DNA of 64,000 nt from Apophysomyces variabilis (GCA_002749535.1 MZZL01000060.1:126114-190113); one strand, 5' to 3'. Positions 11,397 to 23,653 are shown, numbered from the stretch's first letter. Numbers and translations: made by a program. Notes: generated by a model from the letters alone, not told the origin.

Positions 11397-13238
11397 ATGT
11401 CAACGAGCTACTTCTTTAGAACTGAGCCGTCACGATGGCAGCTGAAAGACGCTATTGACGAGATTGAACTCGACCGGCCTGCGCAGCCGCTACGAACAAC
11501 TTTCGGCGATTTAAAGAAATCACTTAAAGAAGTAATAGAAAAGGGCAATGAAACCCAAGCTACCGCAGCGGTACAGTTACTGGGAAAGTGGAAGGTGACC
11601 GAAAGCTTATGGTTGACTGCTTGCGTGAACTTAGATTTCTATTGTTGTGTAGAAAATCAAAAAGGAGTTCAAAAAAGGGAACCGGCAGGCAAGCATGTCA
11701 ATAACTGCAGACGTGTATGTCAACACCGGGTCCGGATCCAGCGTGACGATCTATAACCAGCGACCTGGAATCAGCACACAAGAGACGTGCTCTGATTCGG
11801 TCACGCAATCCTGGAACAGCCGGGAAGAAAAAAGGCGAAAGATAAAGCACGTCTACTTGAGTTCATATTACGGAACGGATTCCTTAGAATCCGCTAGTGA
11901 AGTACGCTTGAAAAACAGATGGTCCTTATTGTTCATGCTCACACGCATTGACTTTCCTAGACTAAGTGGATAGTAAACGAAGCAGATGTGTCCGCTATAC
12001 TGCGTGATTATCGATCCAAATCAGTGAGCGGTGCTCAGAGTCGTAAGCATCTTTCCCCTGCTCGCGTGCTGTAAGTGCCAATTTTTTGTTTGCCTTCCCT
12101 GCTTTTATTCTTTTATACCTATGTGTAATAAATGTGAAATAACAGGTCCCTTTCATTTGTCTTTTTGCTCTCACCAACACGGAAATGCGCATTGACGGGA
12201 GTACCAAGCCGCACAAAATTGGCTATTCTGCGGGAGGCCATCAACTCCGCTTGTCAGATAGATTTCATTGACGATGCCACGTTATTGTCCTGCAGGGCGG
12301 TTCAGCGGGCGATGACAATTGGAAAGGAAGAAGTAGATAAGCATATTACGCGTTTGGCAGTCGGTGAAAGCCGGCAGGAAAAAATCTGCGCAAATATACT
12401 GAATGATATGGGCCGACTACTATATACGAACCAGCCACACCCGGCTTCTGGTGAAGCAAGCTTGACTATCGAGATTCTCCGTCCTTTGCTTCACAGCTGC
12501 ATAACATTAGGCTTGCAAGACGTGAAGTATGACTGGTATGTCTTGGTTTGTGTTCACGTTCAGTCAAGTAACTCACGCTTTACCTTATAAGGCTAACGTA
12601 CCATGTGACGCCACTTGATGGTCAATCCACAGGTGTAAATATGCTACCTGATTTTGTCCTGTTCTCCGACGCAGTGTCGAGCATGAATTATGAGTTTTTT
12701 ATGGTGGAAATAAAGAGAAAGGGCAACAACAGCAACGGGCGATTAGAGTGCGACCTTGTAAAACTCGGGAAGGAACTTCAAATTGCCCTTAATAAGCTGG
12801 TCGATTATGGAATTGACGATCCAGAAGTCTATGGGTTACTTGTTGAAGGTAAGATCATAACATGTCTACTTCGTAGTGTTCAGTTATAGCTACTAACGGT
12901 TAGAAAAGACGACGAGGCCACGGTGTTCAAATTGGACATCCAATATGACGGCAAGTACAGGATGGTAGAGATAAGCAAGATGAGCGTGCTTTGGAAGTCT
13001 GAAGACCATGTGATGCTACTACCATCCATCGTTGAGAAGTTATTGAATGCACAGGTAAACAACGTTTTAATTGCATGACTGTTCAGATTGATATCTATCG
13101 TTTCAGCGTCTCATCAGCGCGCAAATTGACAAATTCTCCATGGCAACAGATCTGAAGCGGTCAGGTGTCCATAAGTCTTGTAAACAAGCAACATTTGTTC
13201 GGTTTCCTTGTCGGACACCTGTTGCCGTAAAATATTAG
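11397..13238 (+). CDS. PD-(D/E)XK-like protein, first of two paralogues
   Basis: Exons 11397-11594, 11653-11901, 11961-12070, 12146-12535, 12592-12848, 12909-13054 and 13107-13238 join in frame to 493 aa. The C-terminal half has the order expected of a PD-(D/E)XK nuclease fold: MLPDFVLFSD, then MVEIKRK (E-x-K), then CDLVKLGKELQIALNKLV, GLLVE, and FKLDIQYDGKYRMVEIS. The N-terminal half is charged (EEKRRKIKH) and has no domain I recognise. The gene at 53.9-56.3 kb matches it block for block in this C-terminal region. I know the family only as hypothetical proteins expanded in Mucoromycota; nuclease activity is an inference from residue pattern. The acceptor at 12908 (TTAGAAAAG) was chosen because it restores the paralogue-like reading. 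Confidence 0.7.
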
Positions 13239-14062
13239 TTGTCTTTGATTCGCTTATGCTAAAAAATGCTTTTGTCTATACGCTATATTCCACACTTTAT
13301 TTCATTATTTTTTATCGTTTTATACCATTTTTACCATACTTAACACAATCATTTTATGAAAAGAAAAGACACCTCTTAGGCTGGCCTACACAGAAGTCCC
13401 TTTCAGCTGAAAGCTGTAGGTTAAGAGACTGGATTTCTATAACTGATTGGGTAACCAATCGGTCATGGACCTGAGAAACTGAGTGCATCGCGGCGTATCA
13501 TTTTCCTAAATTACTAACACGAAAAAGCAATTTGTGTATGCTACATTGGACCTTGGTTGCTTTCACTGTATCTACATTGTTCTTAAAGACGGGATTACAC
13601 TAGAGCTCTATGTCTAGGGAATGGCCTGGTTTCGACCGGATGTCTCAGCTAAACTTTGAAATGAATAGCCATCTTTAAAGAATCTTTTACTGTACCTGAA
13701 ACTCAGGGTCTCTGTAAATGGATACGGCCCTAGTATTAGATAGCGTTGTAGTTCAATTGTAACCGCTACGCGCAACTACTTTGTTTCAACATGCAGTTTA
13801 TTATTTTCACGGGTGGCATTGTATGAAAAGCCCAGACATATTGAATAAGAGCTCAGCTATGTTTCCTTATCGGTTTAAATATTTAGCGGCTGAAAGAGGT
13901 TCATTAACGGAGAGCCACCAGTGCCGGAAAGGCAGGCTCATGCCGGATTTGAAACCGTGACTTTGTTATGGCTGTCCGAAGCCCAAAGGCACAAAAAAAA
14001 ATCCCCAAGCAAGCTGTTCCACGAGTATCTATTCTTTTCTCCTGCTTCAATCTGAACTTACA
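13239..14062. other. Intergenic, no supported gene
   Basis: Short frames only. I looked for tRNA-like and repeat structure and found none that I can support. Confidence 0.5.
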
Positions 14063-14374
14063 ATGACCCGTACGGATTTAGCCCTTCTTATCATCCTCTG
14101 CAGACATGCTAACTCTTGTTTCATCTTCATCACGATAGGTGGAAACCAGAGAGAACAAGCTCGTCTTAAGAACTTGAAGAAACAACAAGAACAAAAGAAG
14201 GGCAAGCAGAACTTGAATGGCATGACCGTTACGCAGAAGAAGGAATCGTAAGTGAACCGTGGTTTCCAATGCTTGTTCATCTGTTTTTTTTTTTTTGATT
14301 TTAGCGACGCTGCCATTATGCGTGCGAAACAAGAAGCTGCAGCAGCCAGAAAGGCGGCAGAAGGAAAAAATTAA
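14063..14374 (+). CDS. Small EDRK-rich factor (4F5/SERF family)
   Basis: Three short exons, 14063-14069, 14139-14247 and 14305-14374, encode a 61-residue basic protein. It begins MTRGNQREQARLKNLKKQQ, the invariant N-terminal block of the 4F5/SERF family, and ends in an Ala/Lys-rich stretch. The first exon holds only seven coding bases (M, T and the first base of R), so automated callers would easily miss this gene. Introns are GTACGG...GATAG with a GCTAAC branch point, and GTAAGT...TTTAG. Family members bind nucleic acids and acidic partners and modulate amyloid aggregation; in this fungus the role is unknown. It lies about 600 bp upstream of the PPPDE peptidase gene on the same strand. Confidence 0.93.
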
Positions 14375-14990
14375 TGGAATGCTTGTCCACAGCATTTTGT
14401 TCTTTTTTTTTGTTACATACTATTTTTACTGAAAAAGAATTGGAAGGGTATTTGTGTTAACACAGCAACGAGAAAGAAAAAAGCAGTCGAATGAATGGTT
14501 ATATCTGAAACTAACAAAATGTTTTTATATGATGGCCTCCTGTTTTTTTTCCAAATGTAAGTTGTATTCTAGTGAGCAATGTGTCTGATGTTTTTTGTTT
14601 TGCGCCCATATTTAAATGATTTGTATTATTATTTATCATGCTATAGATAAAGCCTAGCCTAGTTGATTTAAAAGTTAGAGGGAGTTTATAAAGAAAGAAA
14701 GAATTATGAAAGGAATGAGGGAAATTTTTATATATTGAGCAAGCTAACCATGGAAGGACATGAAGAGGATGTAGACTATACCCTTCTGTTCTCATATTAT
14801 AGAAATAATCTTGGTAAAGGGAGATCAGAGCCTCTAAAGATGGAGTAATCGCCATCATTGTTTGTGCTTTTTCTCGTCGATCAGTTGGCTCATCATATCA
14901 TTCGCTGCCGCAAACTTTATAGCAAAAGCGCACTTTTAAAATTATCACCTTTTCATCTTGCTTTTTCACCTCCAAAGTTACCTTTACCTC
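14375..14990. other. Intergenic, 3' flank of SERF gene and promoter of the PPPDE gene
   Basis: AT-rich. The minus-strand frame at 14511-14858 has no recognisable content and I do not call it. Confidence 0.5.
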
Positions 14991-16389
14991 ATGTTCGGAT
15001 GCGTTCGCAAAGCGTTTTCAAAAACTAATTCGAACACACTACATACTGATCGACACAGAGGTAAAAACTCTCTTTATTCATTTTGCCGGTTTCAAAGTGG
15101 TAACTCATGGACCTCATTTCGTGGCGGAATCTCAGTTATAGTGAACGTTTATGATATGGTAAGCGTGCGAGTTGGGACATGAGCATTATCTCAGTTTGGA
15201 CAATATGGCCACCTTAGCTGCAACCAAGTTTATTAACGAATGTTGGCCATGCCTTGGGTGTTGGTCCGTTTGTATACTTCTTCTACCTTTCTCTCTTGGT
15301 ATTCATTCGTTTTTCTGTTTTAGGGATATATCATTCTGGCGTTGAATTATGCGGGCAGGAATATTGTTTTGGCGGACATGAATACGAAAATGTAACTGGC
15401 GTTTTTGTGGTGGAATCCAAAGTGGGTCCTCCAGGATTACTGTTCAAGTAAGGGCTTAGCCATAATTGGTGTACGATGAAAAAACGATAAAAAGTTCACA
15501 AGATCAAAATAACATTTCACAGACAATCCATTAACATGGGCTACACAACGTTATCGGACAATGAAATCGCACATGTTTTGAAAGAGATATCGAAAAAGTT
15601 CGTTGGTCCCTCCTACAATCTATTACTAAGGTAGGAATGAAGCACGGGAAAAAGAAAAGGCAATAGCCTAATGGGATACTATCATATTCTATCACAGGAA
15701 TTGCAATCATTTCACGGAAGAGCTGGTCTTTATGCTCACAAAACGACATATCCCTGGCTGGATCAATCGAGCAGCAAAGCTTGGAACGATGTTTCCGTGT
15801 GTGATACCATCCGATTGGGTTGAACCCCCTGACCTTGATTCAGATGGTAAATGCCCTTGGCCCCAGTAAACTGTCTGATATAACTTTTTTTTTCCTGGCA
15901 GCCATCCGATCGCCTTCCTCCTCTACGACTACCACCGCTACGCCATCTACATCTACATCATCAGCCGTGTCCTGTTCTTCCAAAACGCCATTAAAGAGTA
16001 CTTCTGCAAGTCGTCAACGTGGTAACGCATACGGTTCATCCGAGACATCTATACGGCCCTCCTCATCCGCTATGAAGAAGACGTCGCGTCGAATGTGTGT
16101 CAGTCATTCCTATCCTACATCTCGACAATCCTCTACTGCATCTGTGGATTCACGTCGGTGCTCTAGTCATCACCGGCATCGGCGACGAAGTTCTGTTCCG
16201 TCTACGCTTTGCAGGCGTTTGTCCAACGATGGGGATAGCATCATCTTTATCCGTTCGTCCCCTGTCCTTATTGAAGATGAATGTAATATGGGTGATATAG
16301 TGAAGGAGCCAGATTGCTATAGGCCTGAAGTTCTACGCTCTGCTACACAGTTATCGATTGATGCGTCATTTCAAGACCTGGAACGTTAA
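14991..16389 (+). CDS. PPPDE/DeSI-type cysteine isopeptidase with Ser/Arg-rich tail
   Basis: Papain-like deSUMOylating or deubiquitinating isopeptidase. Exons 14991-15158, 15218-15263, 15324-15447, 15523-15630, 15698-15846, 15902-16389; 360 aa. The PPPDE domain spans about residues 48-200: VIVNVYDM, ALGVGIYHSGVELCG with catalytic His75, YCFGGHEYENVTGVF, GPPGLLF, then SYNLLLRNCNHFTEEL with catalytic Cys151, and AAKLGTMFPCVIP. Both catalytic residues are present. The last exon adds about 160 residues after the domain, very rich in Ser, Thr and Arg (for example SSHHRHRRRSS) and likely disordered. The N-terminal 45 residues are not conserved-looking, so the start could be downstream of the chosen first ATG. 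The gene converges on the mitochondrial carrier with 317 bp between stops. Confidence 0.9.
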
Positions 16390-16706
16390 GGTTTTTTCTG
16401 GATTATCTTGTACTTATCCTATTGATTGCTTACCCTGTTTATAAATAGAATACATAATTAATCTTTCATGTTCATAGCTTACTCGTAAATAAAGGCTTTT
16501 ATGGTACTTTTTTCCTTAAAGTAATAGACAGTTCATGTCACACTGCAGCTGACGATAGTTGGGATGATGGAGGTTGAAGTTAACTTTCTCCCTTTCGGCA
16601 CATGCATGAAAATCTCATTTCTCAGATCTGGCCCCGATCGGGATAAGTTGTAGAAAAGAATCTTTATATTCTGGTGTGTACAAATCTATCTTAGTTCGAA
16701 CTATCT
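16390..16706. other. Convergent intergenic spacer
   Basis: 317 bp of AT-rich 3' flank shared by the PPPDE (+) and carrier (-) genes. No clear coding or structured RNA signal. Confidence 0.6.
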
Positions 16707-17753
16707 CTATTTGACATACTCTAATGCTTGATAGATCTTTTCATATACGGTAAAGACGATACCTCCAGAGAACTATGGTTAAAAATGGAAAGATTAGGTT
16801 ATCAATTTTTGTCGCACAAAAACAGAGAAATGATGAAAGCTTACTATTAATCTTGTCAAACGTGGCGTTGTTCCCTTCCAGAGCGAAAAAACGCCATTAT
16901 GCTTGACCACTTTTAACAGGCAATCAATTGAATTCTTATAGATCGCAGCGTCTAACCCTTGCATTCGTGTTTTGACTACATCCAGAGGCATTGTGGTATA
17001 GACGGTGACAATACCCGCCATAGCACCTGCAGCAAATGTATGTGTTGATGGCAATGCCTCGTCGCCTTTGCCACGTAATGCCTGAAGCCAGGACTTGAAC
17101 GTGGTATAACTACTGAAGCGCACTGCACTGTTGGCTCCCTGGCGAGCGATGACGGGGCCTACACCACGATAGATACCGGCGAAGCCTTCTTCTTTGATAA
17201 TTAACGAAGTACCATGGACCAGCCCACGGTATTTCGGGGATGGACTCGTTTTATCGTGGATCAGTTTTGTTCTAGTATTGCATAAATCAGTTTTTCTTTC
17301 CATGACAGAAGAAATGGCATTCTTTTTTTTTCTTTACTTGATGGTTTCTGAAGGGGTGACGACCAGGGCTGCTTCCGTCATACCTGCACCCAAACCGGCC
17401 AGTAAACTGCGAATGCCTGTGACCTTGCCATTCTCATCCTTCAGTAAGTTGGCGATCTGATCGTAGGTGAGGAATCGGACACCTGCTTTGGCTGCATTGC
17501 CAATGGCAAGGGCAGACACGCCGGTGTAAATAGCGGAGAAACCTTTGGTTCGATAGGTCTGGAGCAAACAATCGACTGGGCCCTTGAAGCGCACTTCACC
17601 AGGTTCTAACCGACCGTCTGCCTGCAACTGGAGTCGTGTCTTTACATATTCTGTAGGATAGGTGATCACGCCTTCCACACCTCCAGCGACTGTGCCCGAG
17701 ATGAGCGAGAAAATCGGGTCTTTCTTGGCTTTCTTTTCTGCAGAGGACGACAT
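16707..17753 (-). CDS. Mitochondrial tricarboxylate (citrate) carrier, SLC25 family
   Basis: Inner-membrane carrier expected to exchange citrate or other tricarboxylates between matrix and cytosol. Exons on the minus strand: 17753-17338, 17271-16845, 16772-16707; 302 aa, standard for the family. The three tandem repeats each show the Px[DE]xx[KR] signature: PTEYVKTRLQLQ, PSETIKTKLIHDK and PLDVVKTRMQGL. Repeat 1 also has SGTVAGGVEGVITYP, and repeat 3 ends with SLWKGTTPRLTRLI and FSGGIVFTVYEKIY. These blocks resemble Ctp1 and SLC25A1 more than other carriers. The last exon is only 66 nt and is read after a GTAAGC...CATAG intron. It is divergent from the isoleucyl-tRNA synthetase gene, with about 850 bp between starts. 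Confidence 0.93.
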
Positions 17754-18599
17754 GACGCAAATTAAGGGTACGGAAGGATAAAGATATTAAACAACAAGAA
17801 AGGGAGAAGAGGGAAAAGATAGATCTTTATAAAAAAACAAAAAAAGAAGAGTGATGAAAGCATCTCTAAGGACTTTCCTTTTTTAGGATGTAGGGCATTG
17901 GTGCCATCTTTTAGGGTTAAAGCCGCTTGTCCTGTCGGAAGAAAGCCAATCCGAACATTTAAGAGTTTTTCATATTCACTTTTTGCATGTTCTATCAACG
18001 CATTAGTGCATACTTACTATCCCTTTTTTTTCTTTTTCATACGCTAAACCCTTATCAGCTTGCTCAGTATGTCCGACTAAAAGATTAGGAGTTTCTCCAT
18101 GATGAATTGCTAAGGTTTTCCCGGAGAAAACGATAACATATGGATCAAGATATCTCTTAAAAATAAAGAAAAAAGCGAAATGAAAGAGAAGCAGAAAAAA
18201 GTGGGCTTATCTACTTTGCACAACAGAGGAATAGCTGCTGTTCTAGCCTTAGACCTGTCATTTTGTACTCTTTGGGATTTGTCTTCGCTCTTTGCATGGT
18301 TTAACCCCTCTTTCCTCCCCCCACAAGCACCCACTTTGGGCTCATGGTCACAGAAAAAAAAAAAAGCCCTGCATGTCGGGGTGCCCAATCAAAGGCTCGA
18401 TGAGCAAAAATGATGCTGATGCTTGGTGGCTTATCCCGCACCCACAATGAATTCTTTACGCGACCTCAAAAAGCGTGTCATTGTCTTGGTAGTTCCATAG
18501 AATATAATGTCGTTGGCTGACGGTACATAAAGTTGTATATGCCTTCCAACTGTATCTAACCCTCTCTTTTCTGTCTTTTTCTATTTATTTTTACTTTGA
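17754..18599. other. Divergent promoter region
   Basis: Non-coding stretch between the carrier (-) and isoleucyl-tRNA synthetase (+). AT-rich with A- and T-runs; open frames here are short and unsupported. Confidence 0.55.
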
Positions 18600-21500
18600 A
18601 TGTATCTATATAGTATCGGGACAATTCAAGTAAGTTCTTTTGTTCTTCATGACGGAGAAGAAGAAATAAAAGGTGTTCATGTCTCCTTCTTTTTATGTAA
18701 AAGTTTCCCGAAGGAAGAAGAAAAAATCCTTGCGTTTTGGAAAGAAATCGATGCTTTCCAAACCTCGATTAAATTGAACCAGCACAAGAAACCATTCACC
18801 TTCTTCGACGGTCCTCCATTTGCCACTGGTCTGCCTCATTATGGTCACTTGCTTGCCGGTACCATTAAGGTAGAGAAACCCGTTGGATTTTCTTTTTAAT
18901 TTCTCAACTGATGTGGATTTCCTCTTTTCTCTTGAATGAAAGGATATTGTTACCCGATATGCTCACAACACCGGGCATCACGTCGAACGTCGATTCGGTT
19001 GGGATACACACGGTTTGCCAGTGGAGTACGAAATTGACAAGAAGTTAAACATTAAGGTAAAAAGATGAAATTTTTTGATCGATAGGACGGCTGTCTAACG
19101 TATCGGATTCACCGACAGGGCCAAGATGATGTGATGGCCATGGGTATTGACAAATACAATGCTGAGTGCAGAGCCATTGTCATGCGATATGCCGGTGAAT
19201 GGAGACAAACAGTTGAACGTATGGCACGATGGATTGATTTCGACAACGATTACAAGACCCTCAATCCTACCTTCATGGAGTCGGTGTGGTGGGTGTTTAA
19301 GCAGTTGCACGACAAGGGCCAGGTTTACCGTGGACAAAAGGTCATGCCTTACTCTACTGCCTGTCATACACCATTGTCGAACTTCGAATCGTCCCAAAAC
19401 TACAAGGATGTCAATGACCCTGCCAGTACGTTTAGTTTTAGCTGCTTTAGGACAAAAGCAATAAGGGAGACGGGAGGTATTCATTGAACCTTCTGTTCGT
19501 TTTTTTTTTAGTTGTCGTTGGCTTCCCCTTGGTGAGCGATCCTTCTACTCAGCTCCTTGCTTGGACCACCACGCCTTGGACCTTGCCATCCAGCTTGGGT
19601 CTCACAGTTCATCCCGATTTCGTTTATATCAAGATCAAGGACGAATTGACTGGAAACCATTATATTCTTATGGAGAAGCGTCTCGAAATGTTGTACAAGG
19701 ATCCCAAGAAGGCCAAATATGTTGTTCTCGAGCGTTATAAGGGTTCTGAGATGAATGGCTGGGAATTTGAACCCATGTACAAGTACTACGAAAAGGACTT
19801 CAAGGGCAAGGCCTGGAAGGTCGTTGTCGATACTTATGTCACCGACGATTCGGGTACTGGTATTGTCCAGAACGCCCCAGCCTTTGGTGAGGACGATTAC
19901 CGCGTGCTTCTTGCTAATGGTGTGATTACGGTCGATGGGGTTTTGCCATGTCCTGTTGACGACAGTGGTTGCTTTACCAGTGAAGTGACTGACTTTGCTG
20001 GCATGTATATCAAGGTAACATTGCTAGAATGCCCTTTGAAATTCTTTTTTGTGCTTTACTCATTCATCTACCGGACGCATTTAGGATGCTGACAAGGCTA
20101 TTCAGAAGGATATGAAGCAACGTGGTCGTTTGATTGTGCAATCACAGATGATGCATAGTTATCCATTCTGCTGGAGATCGGATACGCCTTTGATCTACAA
20201 GGCTGTCCCCTCTTGGTTCGTCCGTGTGACACCCATCATTGATAACATCTTGGCCTGCAACGACAAGATGCGCTGGTGAGTGAAATAACAGATAGAAAGC
20301 CGAATGGATTGAATATATATGTCTAAACCTAATCTTTTTTTTTTCAACAAGGGTTCCTTCCTTTGTACAGGAGAAGCGTTTCGCTAACTGGATCGCCAAT
20401 GCTCGTGATTGGAACATTTCCCGTAACCGATACTGGGGTACACCCATCCCCTTGTGGGTGAGCGATGATTACCAGGAAGTGGTTGCCGTTGGTTCTATCA
20501 AGGAGCTTGAAGAGCTGAGCGGTGTTACCAACATTACTGACATTCACAGAGAGAGGTGCGTGGATTTTTTTTTAAGCTAGCCGGATAATTTTAACGGTTT
20601 CCTTTTCAGCATTGATCATATTACCATCCCTTCGAAGACGGGTCGTGGTGTGCTCCGTCGCGTTTCTGAAGTATTTGACTGTTGGTTTGAATCCGGCTCT
20701 ATGCCTTACGCTCAGCAACATTATCCTTTCGAAAACTCTGAGGATTTCCTGGAAAAGTTCCCTGCTGATTTCATTTCCGAGGGTATTGATCAGACCCGTG
20801 GTTGGTTCTATACTTTGTTAGTCCTTTCCACCCACTTGTTCAACCAACCTCCAGCCAAGAACGTCATTGCAAGCGGTCTCGTCCTTGCTGCGTACGTAAA
20901 AAGTTTTCTTTTTGGAATTTTTTAGTTCAGTAGGGTGGGGGCTGATGGTTACATTTCCCATTATTTAGTGATGGTAAGAAGATGAGCAAACGTCTTAAGA
21001 ACTACCCCGAGCCTGGTATCATCTTGGACAAGTTTGGTGCAGATGCTCTTAGACTGTACTTGATCAACTCTCCCGTTGTCCGCGCCGAGACATTGAAGTT
21101 CAAGGAAGAAGGTGTCAAAGAGATTGTTTCCAAGGTCTTCTTGCCCTGGTATAACGCTTTCAAGTTCTTCATCACTCAAACGGCCGTTTTGAAGAAGGTA
21201 TGTAATGTTAAATTCACGCTATCATTCAAAAGAAAAGGTTCTATGGTGCTAACGTAGAGTTATAGGATCATGGCCTCGACTTTGTGTACCAACACGATAT
21301 TAAGAAGTCCGATAATGTCATGGATCGTTGGGTCTTGGCTAGCTGTCAATCTTTGATCAAGTTCATTCGAGAAGAAATGGCTGCTTACCGATTGTATACA
21401 GTTGTGCCACGTCTGTTGACTTTGATTGACAGCTTGACCAACTGGTATGTCCGTTTCAACCGAAAGAGATTGAAGGTACGGGTGGATAATTTCTTTTTAA

Positions 21501-22821
21501 TTTCTTGCTGAATCTTGCTAATTTGTAGGGTGAAAATGGTGTTGAGGATGCCAAGCAGGCAATGAACACGCTGTTTGAAGTCTTGTTCACTTTGTGTCTC
21601 ACCATGGTATGTTGGGTAAAAACGAGTATGAGTATTTTGCTAATGATTGTTCTTAAGGCTCCTTTCACTCCTTTCTTGACCGAGAACATGTACCAGACCT
21701 TGAAGACCTTCATTCCCAAGAACAAGGATGTGGTTGATGATCGCTCGATCCACTTTTTGGATTTCCCTCAAGTACGTGAAGAGTACTTTGATCCTGAAAT
21801 TGAACGTTCTGTTGGGCGTATGCAAGCTGTCATTGAACTTGGCAGAACTGTTCGTGAACGAAAGAACATTTCACTCAAGGTAACAAGAAGAACAAGAGCA
21901 AGCATGCTTTGAACAGGCTAAATCATTCTATGTTTATTACTGGTAGACTCCATTGAAGCAATTGGTTGTCATCCACAGCGATCCTCAATATCACGCTGAC
22001 ATCCAGGCTTTGGAAACTTACATCGTCGAGGTAAAGAAAAGAACAAAACATTGTGTAGTAGGAAGAGGATGTAGGTTTTTAATTCCTTGGGTATAGGAAC
22101 TGAATGTCCGAGAAATCATCGTCACTGATGAAGAAGACAAGTTCGGTGTGAAATACAGGGCCGATGGTGACTGGAAGGTCCTTGGTCAGAAACTGAAGAA
22201 GGATGCCATGAAGGTGAAGAAGGCTTTGCCTGACTTGACCAGCGACCAAGTGAAGGAATTTGTTAAGAACAAGGAGATGGTCGTGGGCGGTATCCGAGTG
22301 ACGGATGAAGACCTTGTTGTACGTGCTATTATGGGAATGTTTTTTTCTTTGGAGGCTGATCTCTGTTTTCTTTTTCTTAGGTCATCCGTTACTTCGATTC
22401 GGATGCAGTGCAGTATGAGACCAACACGGATCGTGATGTGCTTATCTTGCTTGACATCAAGAAGTATGCCGAACTTGAACAAGAAGGTTTGGCTCGTGAG
22501 GTCATCAACCGTGTCCAGCGTCTGCGCAAGAAGGCCAACTTGATGCCCACCGACGACATTCAGATGTACTATCGTTTCACTAAGGACCTGAACAACGAGC
22601 TTGAAAACGTCATCAAGACCCAGGCTGCTGTCATTGTCAAGGTCCTCAAGAAGAACTTGGAAGCTGTTAACAGCATGAAGCCAGATACCGAAATCATCAT
22701 TGAGGAACCACAAGAGGTAAGGCAAACTCTACTTTTCTCTTTTCTTTTGGCAATACAGGATTCTTACTCTCTCTCTATTTAGATTAACGGCTCTACATTC
22801 GACCTTGTCTTTACGAAATAA
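18600..22821 (+). CDS. ILS1: Isoleucyl-tRNA synthetase, cytosolic
   Basis: Charges tRNA-Ile in the cytosol. Fifteen coding segments: 18600-18869, 18943-19056, 19119-19425, 19512-20014, 20085-20275, 20352-20555, 20610-20891, 20969-21197, 21266-21475, 21529-21606, 21658-21879, 21947-22030, 22097-22318, 22381-22716, 22783-22821; about 1,070-1,096 aa. The HIGH signature appears as [12 protein letters not shown], the editing domain as [12 protein letters not shown] and [17 protein letters not shown], and the KMSKS loop as [15 protein letters not shown]. Homology starts at [12 protein letters not shown]; it reads open from the ATG at 18600, but the first ~34 residues look unlike the family and contain GTAAGT, so a short first exon with an intron is likely. 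All other introns are ordinary GT-AG. It converges on Hsp20 with 226 bp between stops. Confidence 0.95.
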
Positions 22822-23047
22822 AAAAGAATTACTAATTCATCTTCAAACAATAAAACACATTGGAAATAGATAACATTTATAAAAGGAACACTTTCAGATA
22901 GCTTTATTTATTTAAACATATTCACAAAGAAAGACGATCGCATCATAATCATAAGAAAAAAAGGAGCGAAAGAAAATATCAACATAGCAAAGATTTCTTT
23001 TGTACAAGTGTCCAAAGGGGACTTTCGTTATCCCTTTTTCTTTGTTT

Positions 23048-23527
23048 TTACGAGACGGTGATCTTTCTGGGTTTGGATTGTTCACCCTTTGGAAGGAAAA
23101 GGTTCAACACACCGTCCTGGAACTTGGCGTCGATCTTGTCACGGTCGACGGCTTCTGGTAGAGGGATGGTGCGCGAGTAGGTACCGAAGCGACGTTCTTG
23201 GTAACGTACGTTGTCACGGTTGTAGTCTGTCGAAAACTTGCTTTCGGCGGAGAGGGTGACAGAGTTTTCATTGGCGTCAATCTTGATATCTTCTTTGCGA
23301 ACACCTGGTAGCTCCACATGGATGTTCCAACCTTTGTCTGTCTCGTAGACATCCACGGCGGGACTCATGAAGTCCGTGGTTGTCAATTGACCTCCTCCTT
23401 CACCGGTGGAGGCACGTTGTGTACGACGAGGTGTCCACCAAGGGTCGCTGAAGTGGTCAAAGAGTTGGTTCATACGGCGCTCGAAGCGTTCAAATGGATC
23501 GTTTCCACCCCAATTAATCAATGACAT
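23048..23527 (-). CDS. Small heat shock protein, Hsp20/alpha-crystallin family
   Basis: ATP-independent holdase chaperone, intronless, 159 aa. The N-terminal arm (residues 1-50) is rich in Phe, Arg and Trp (WGGNDPFERFERRMNQLF). The alpha-crystallin domain occupies about residues 54-155: PAVDVYETDKGWNIHVELPG, then REDIKI-like VRKEDIKI, YQERRFGTYSRTIPLPE and the A-x-x-x-n-GVL-x-x-x-x-PK block as FQDGVLNLFLPK. The C-terminal tail has only a weak IxI/V motif (KITV). Lack of introns is usual for heat-induced genes, and a perfect heat-shock element and TATA box lie upstream, so strong heat induction is expected. Confidence 0.96.
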   Translation of the reverse strand: MSLINWGGNDPFERFERRMNQLFDHFSDPWWTPRRTQRASTGEGGGQLTTTDFMSPAVDVYETDKGWNIHVELPGVRKEDIKIDANENSVTLSAESKFSTDYNRDNVRYQERRFGTYSRTIPLPEAVDRDKIDAKFQDGVLNLFLPKGEQSKPRKITVS

Positions 23528-23612
23528 GCTGTGAATGACTTGTGCTTTGTTGTTGTTGCTGTTTGTTCGATAAAAAAGAAATTGATGGTTTGTTGGTTCA
23601 CAACAGAGACGT

Positions 23613-23624
23613 CTTATTTATATA
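23613..23624 (-). promoter_or_regulatory. TATA box of the Hsp20 gene
   Basis: Minus-strand TATATAAATAAG about 90 bp upstream of the Hsp20 start codon and 30 bp downstream of the heat-shock element. Confidence 0.7.
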
Positions 23625-23653
23625 GCTTTTTGAGAGCTTTCCATGTCTTGCAT

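Noticed and set aside
22186..22725. 179-residue minus-strand frame
   Set aside because: Antisense shadow of the last exons of isoleucyl-tRNA synthetase.
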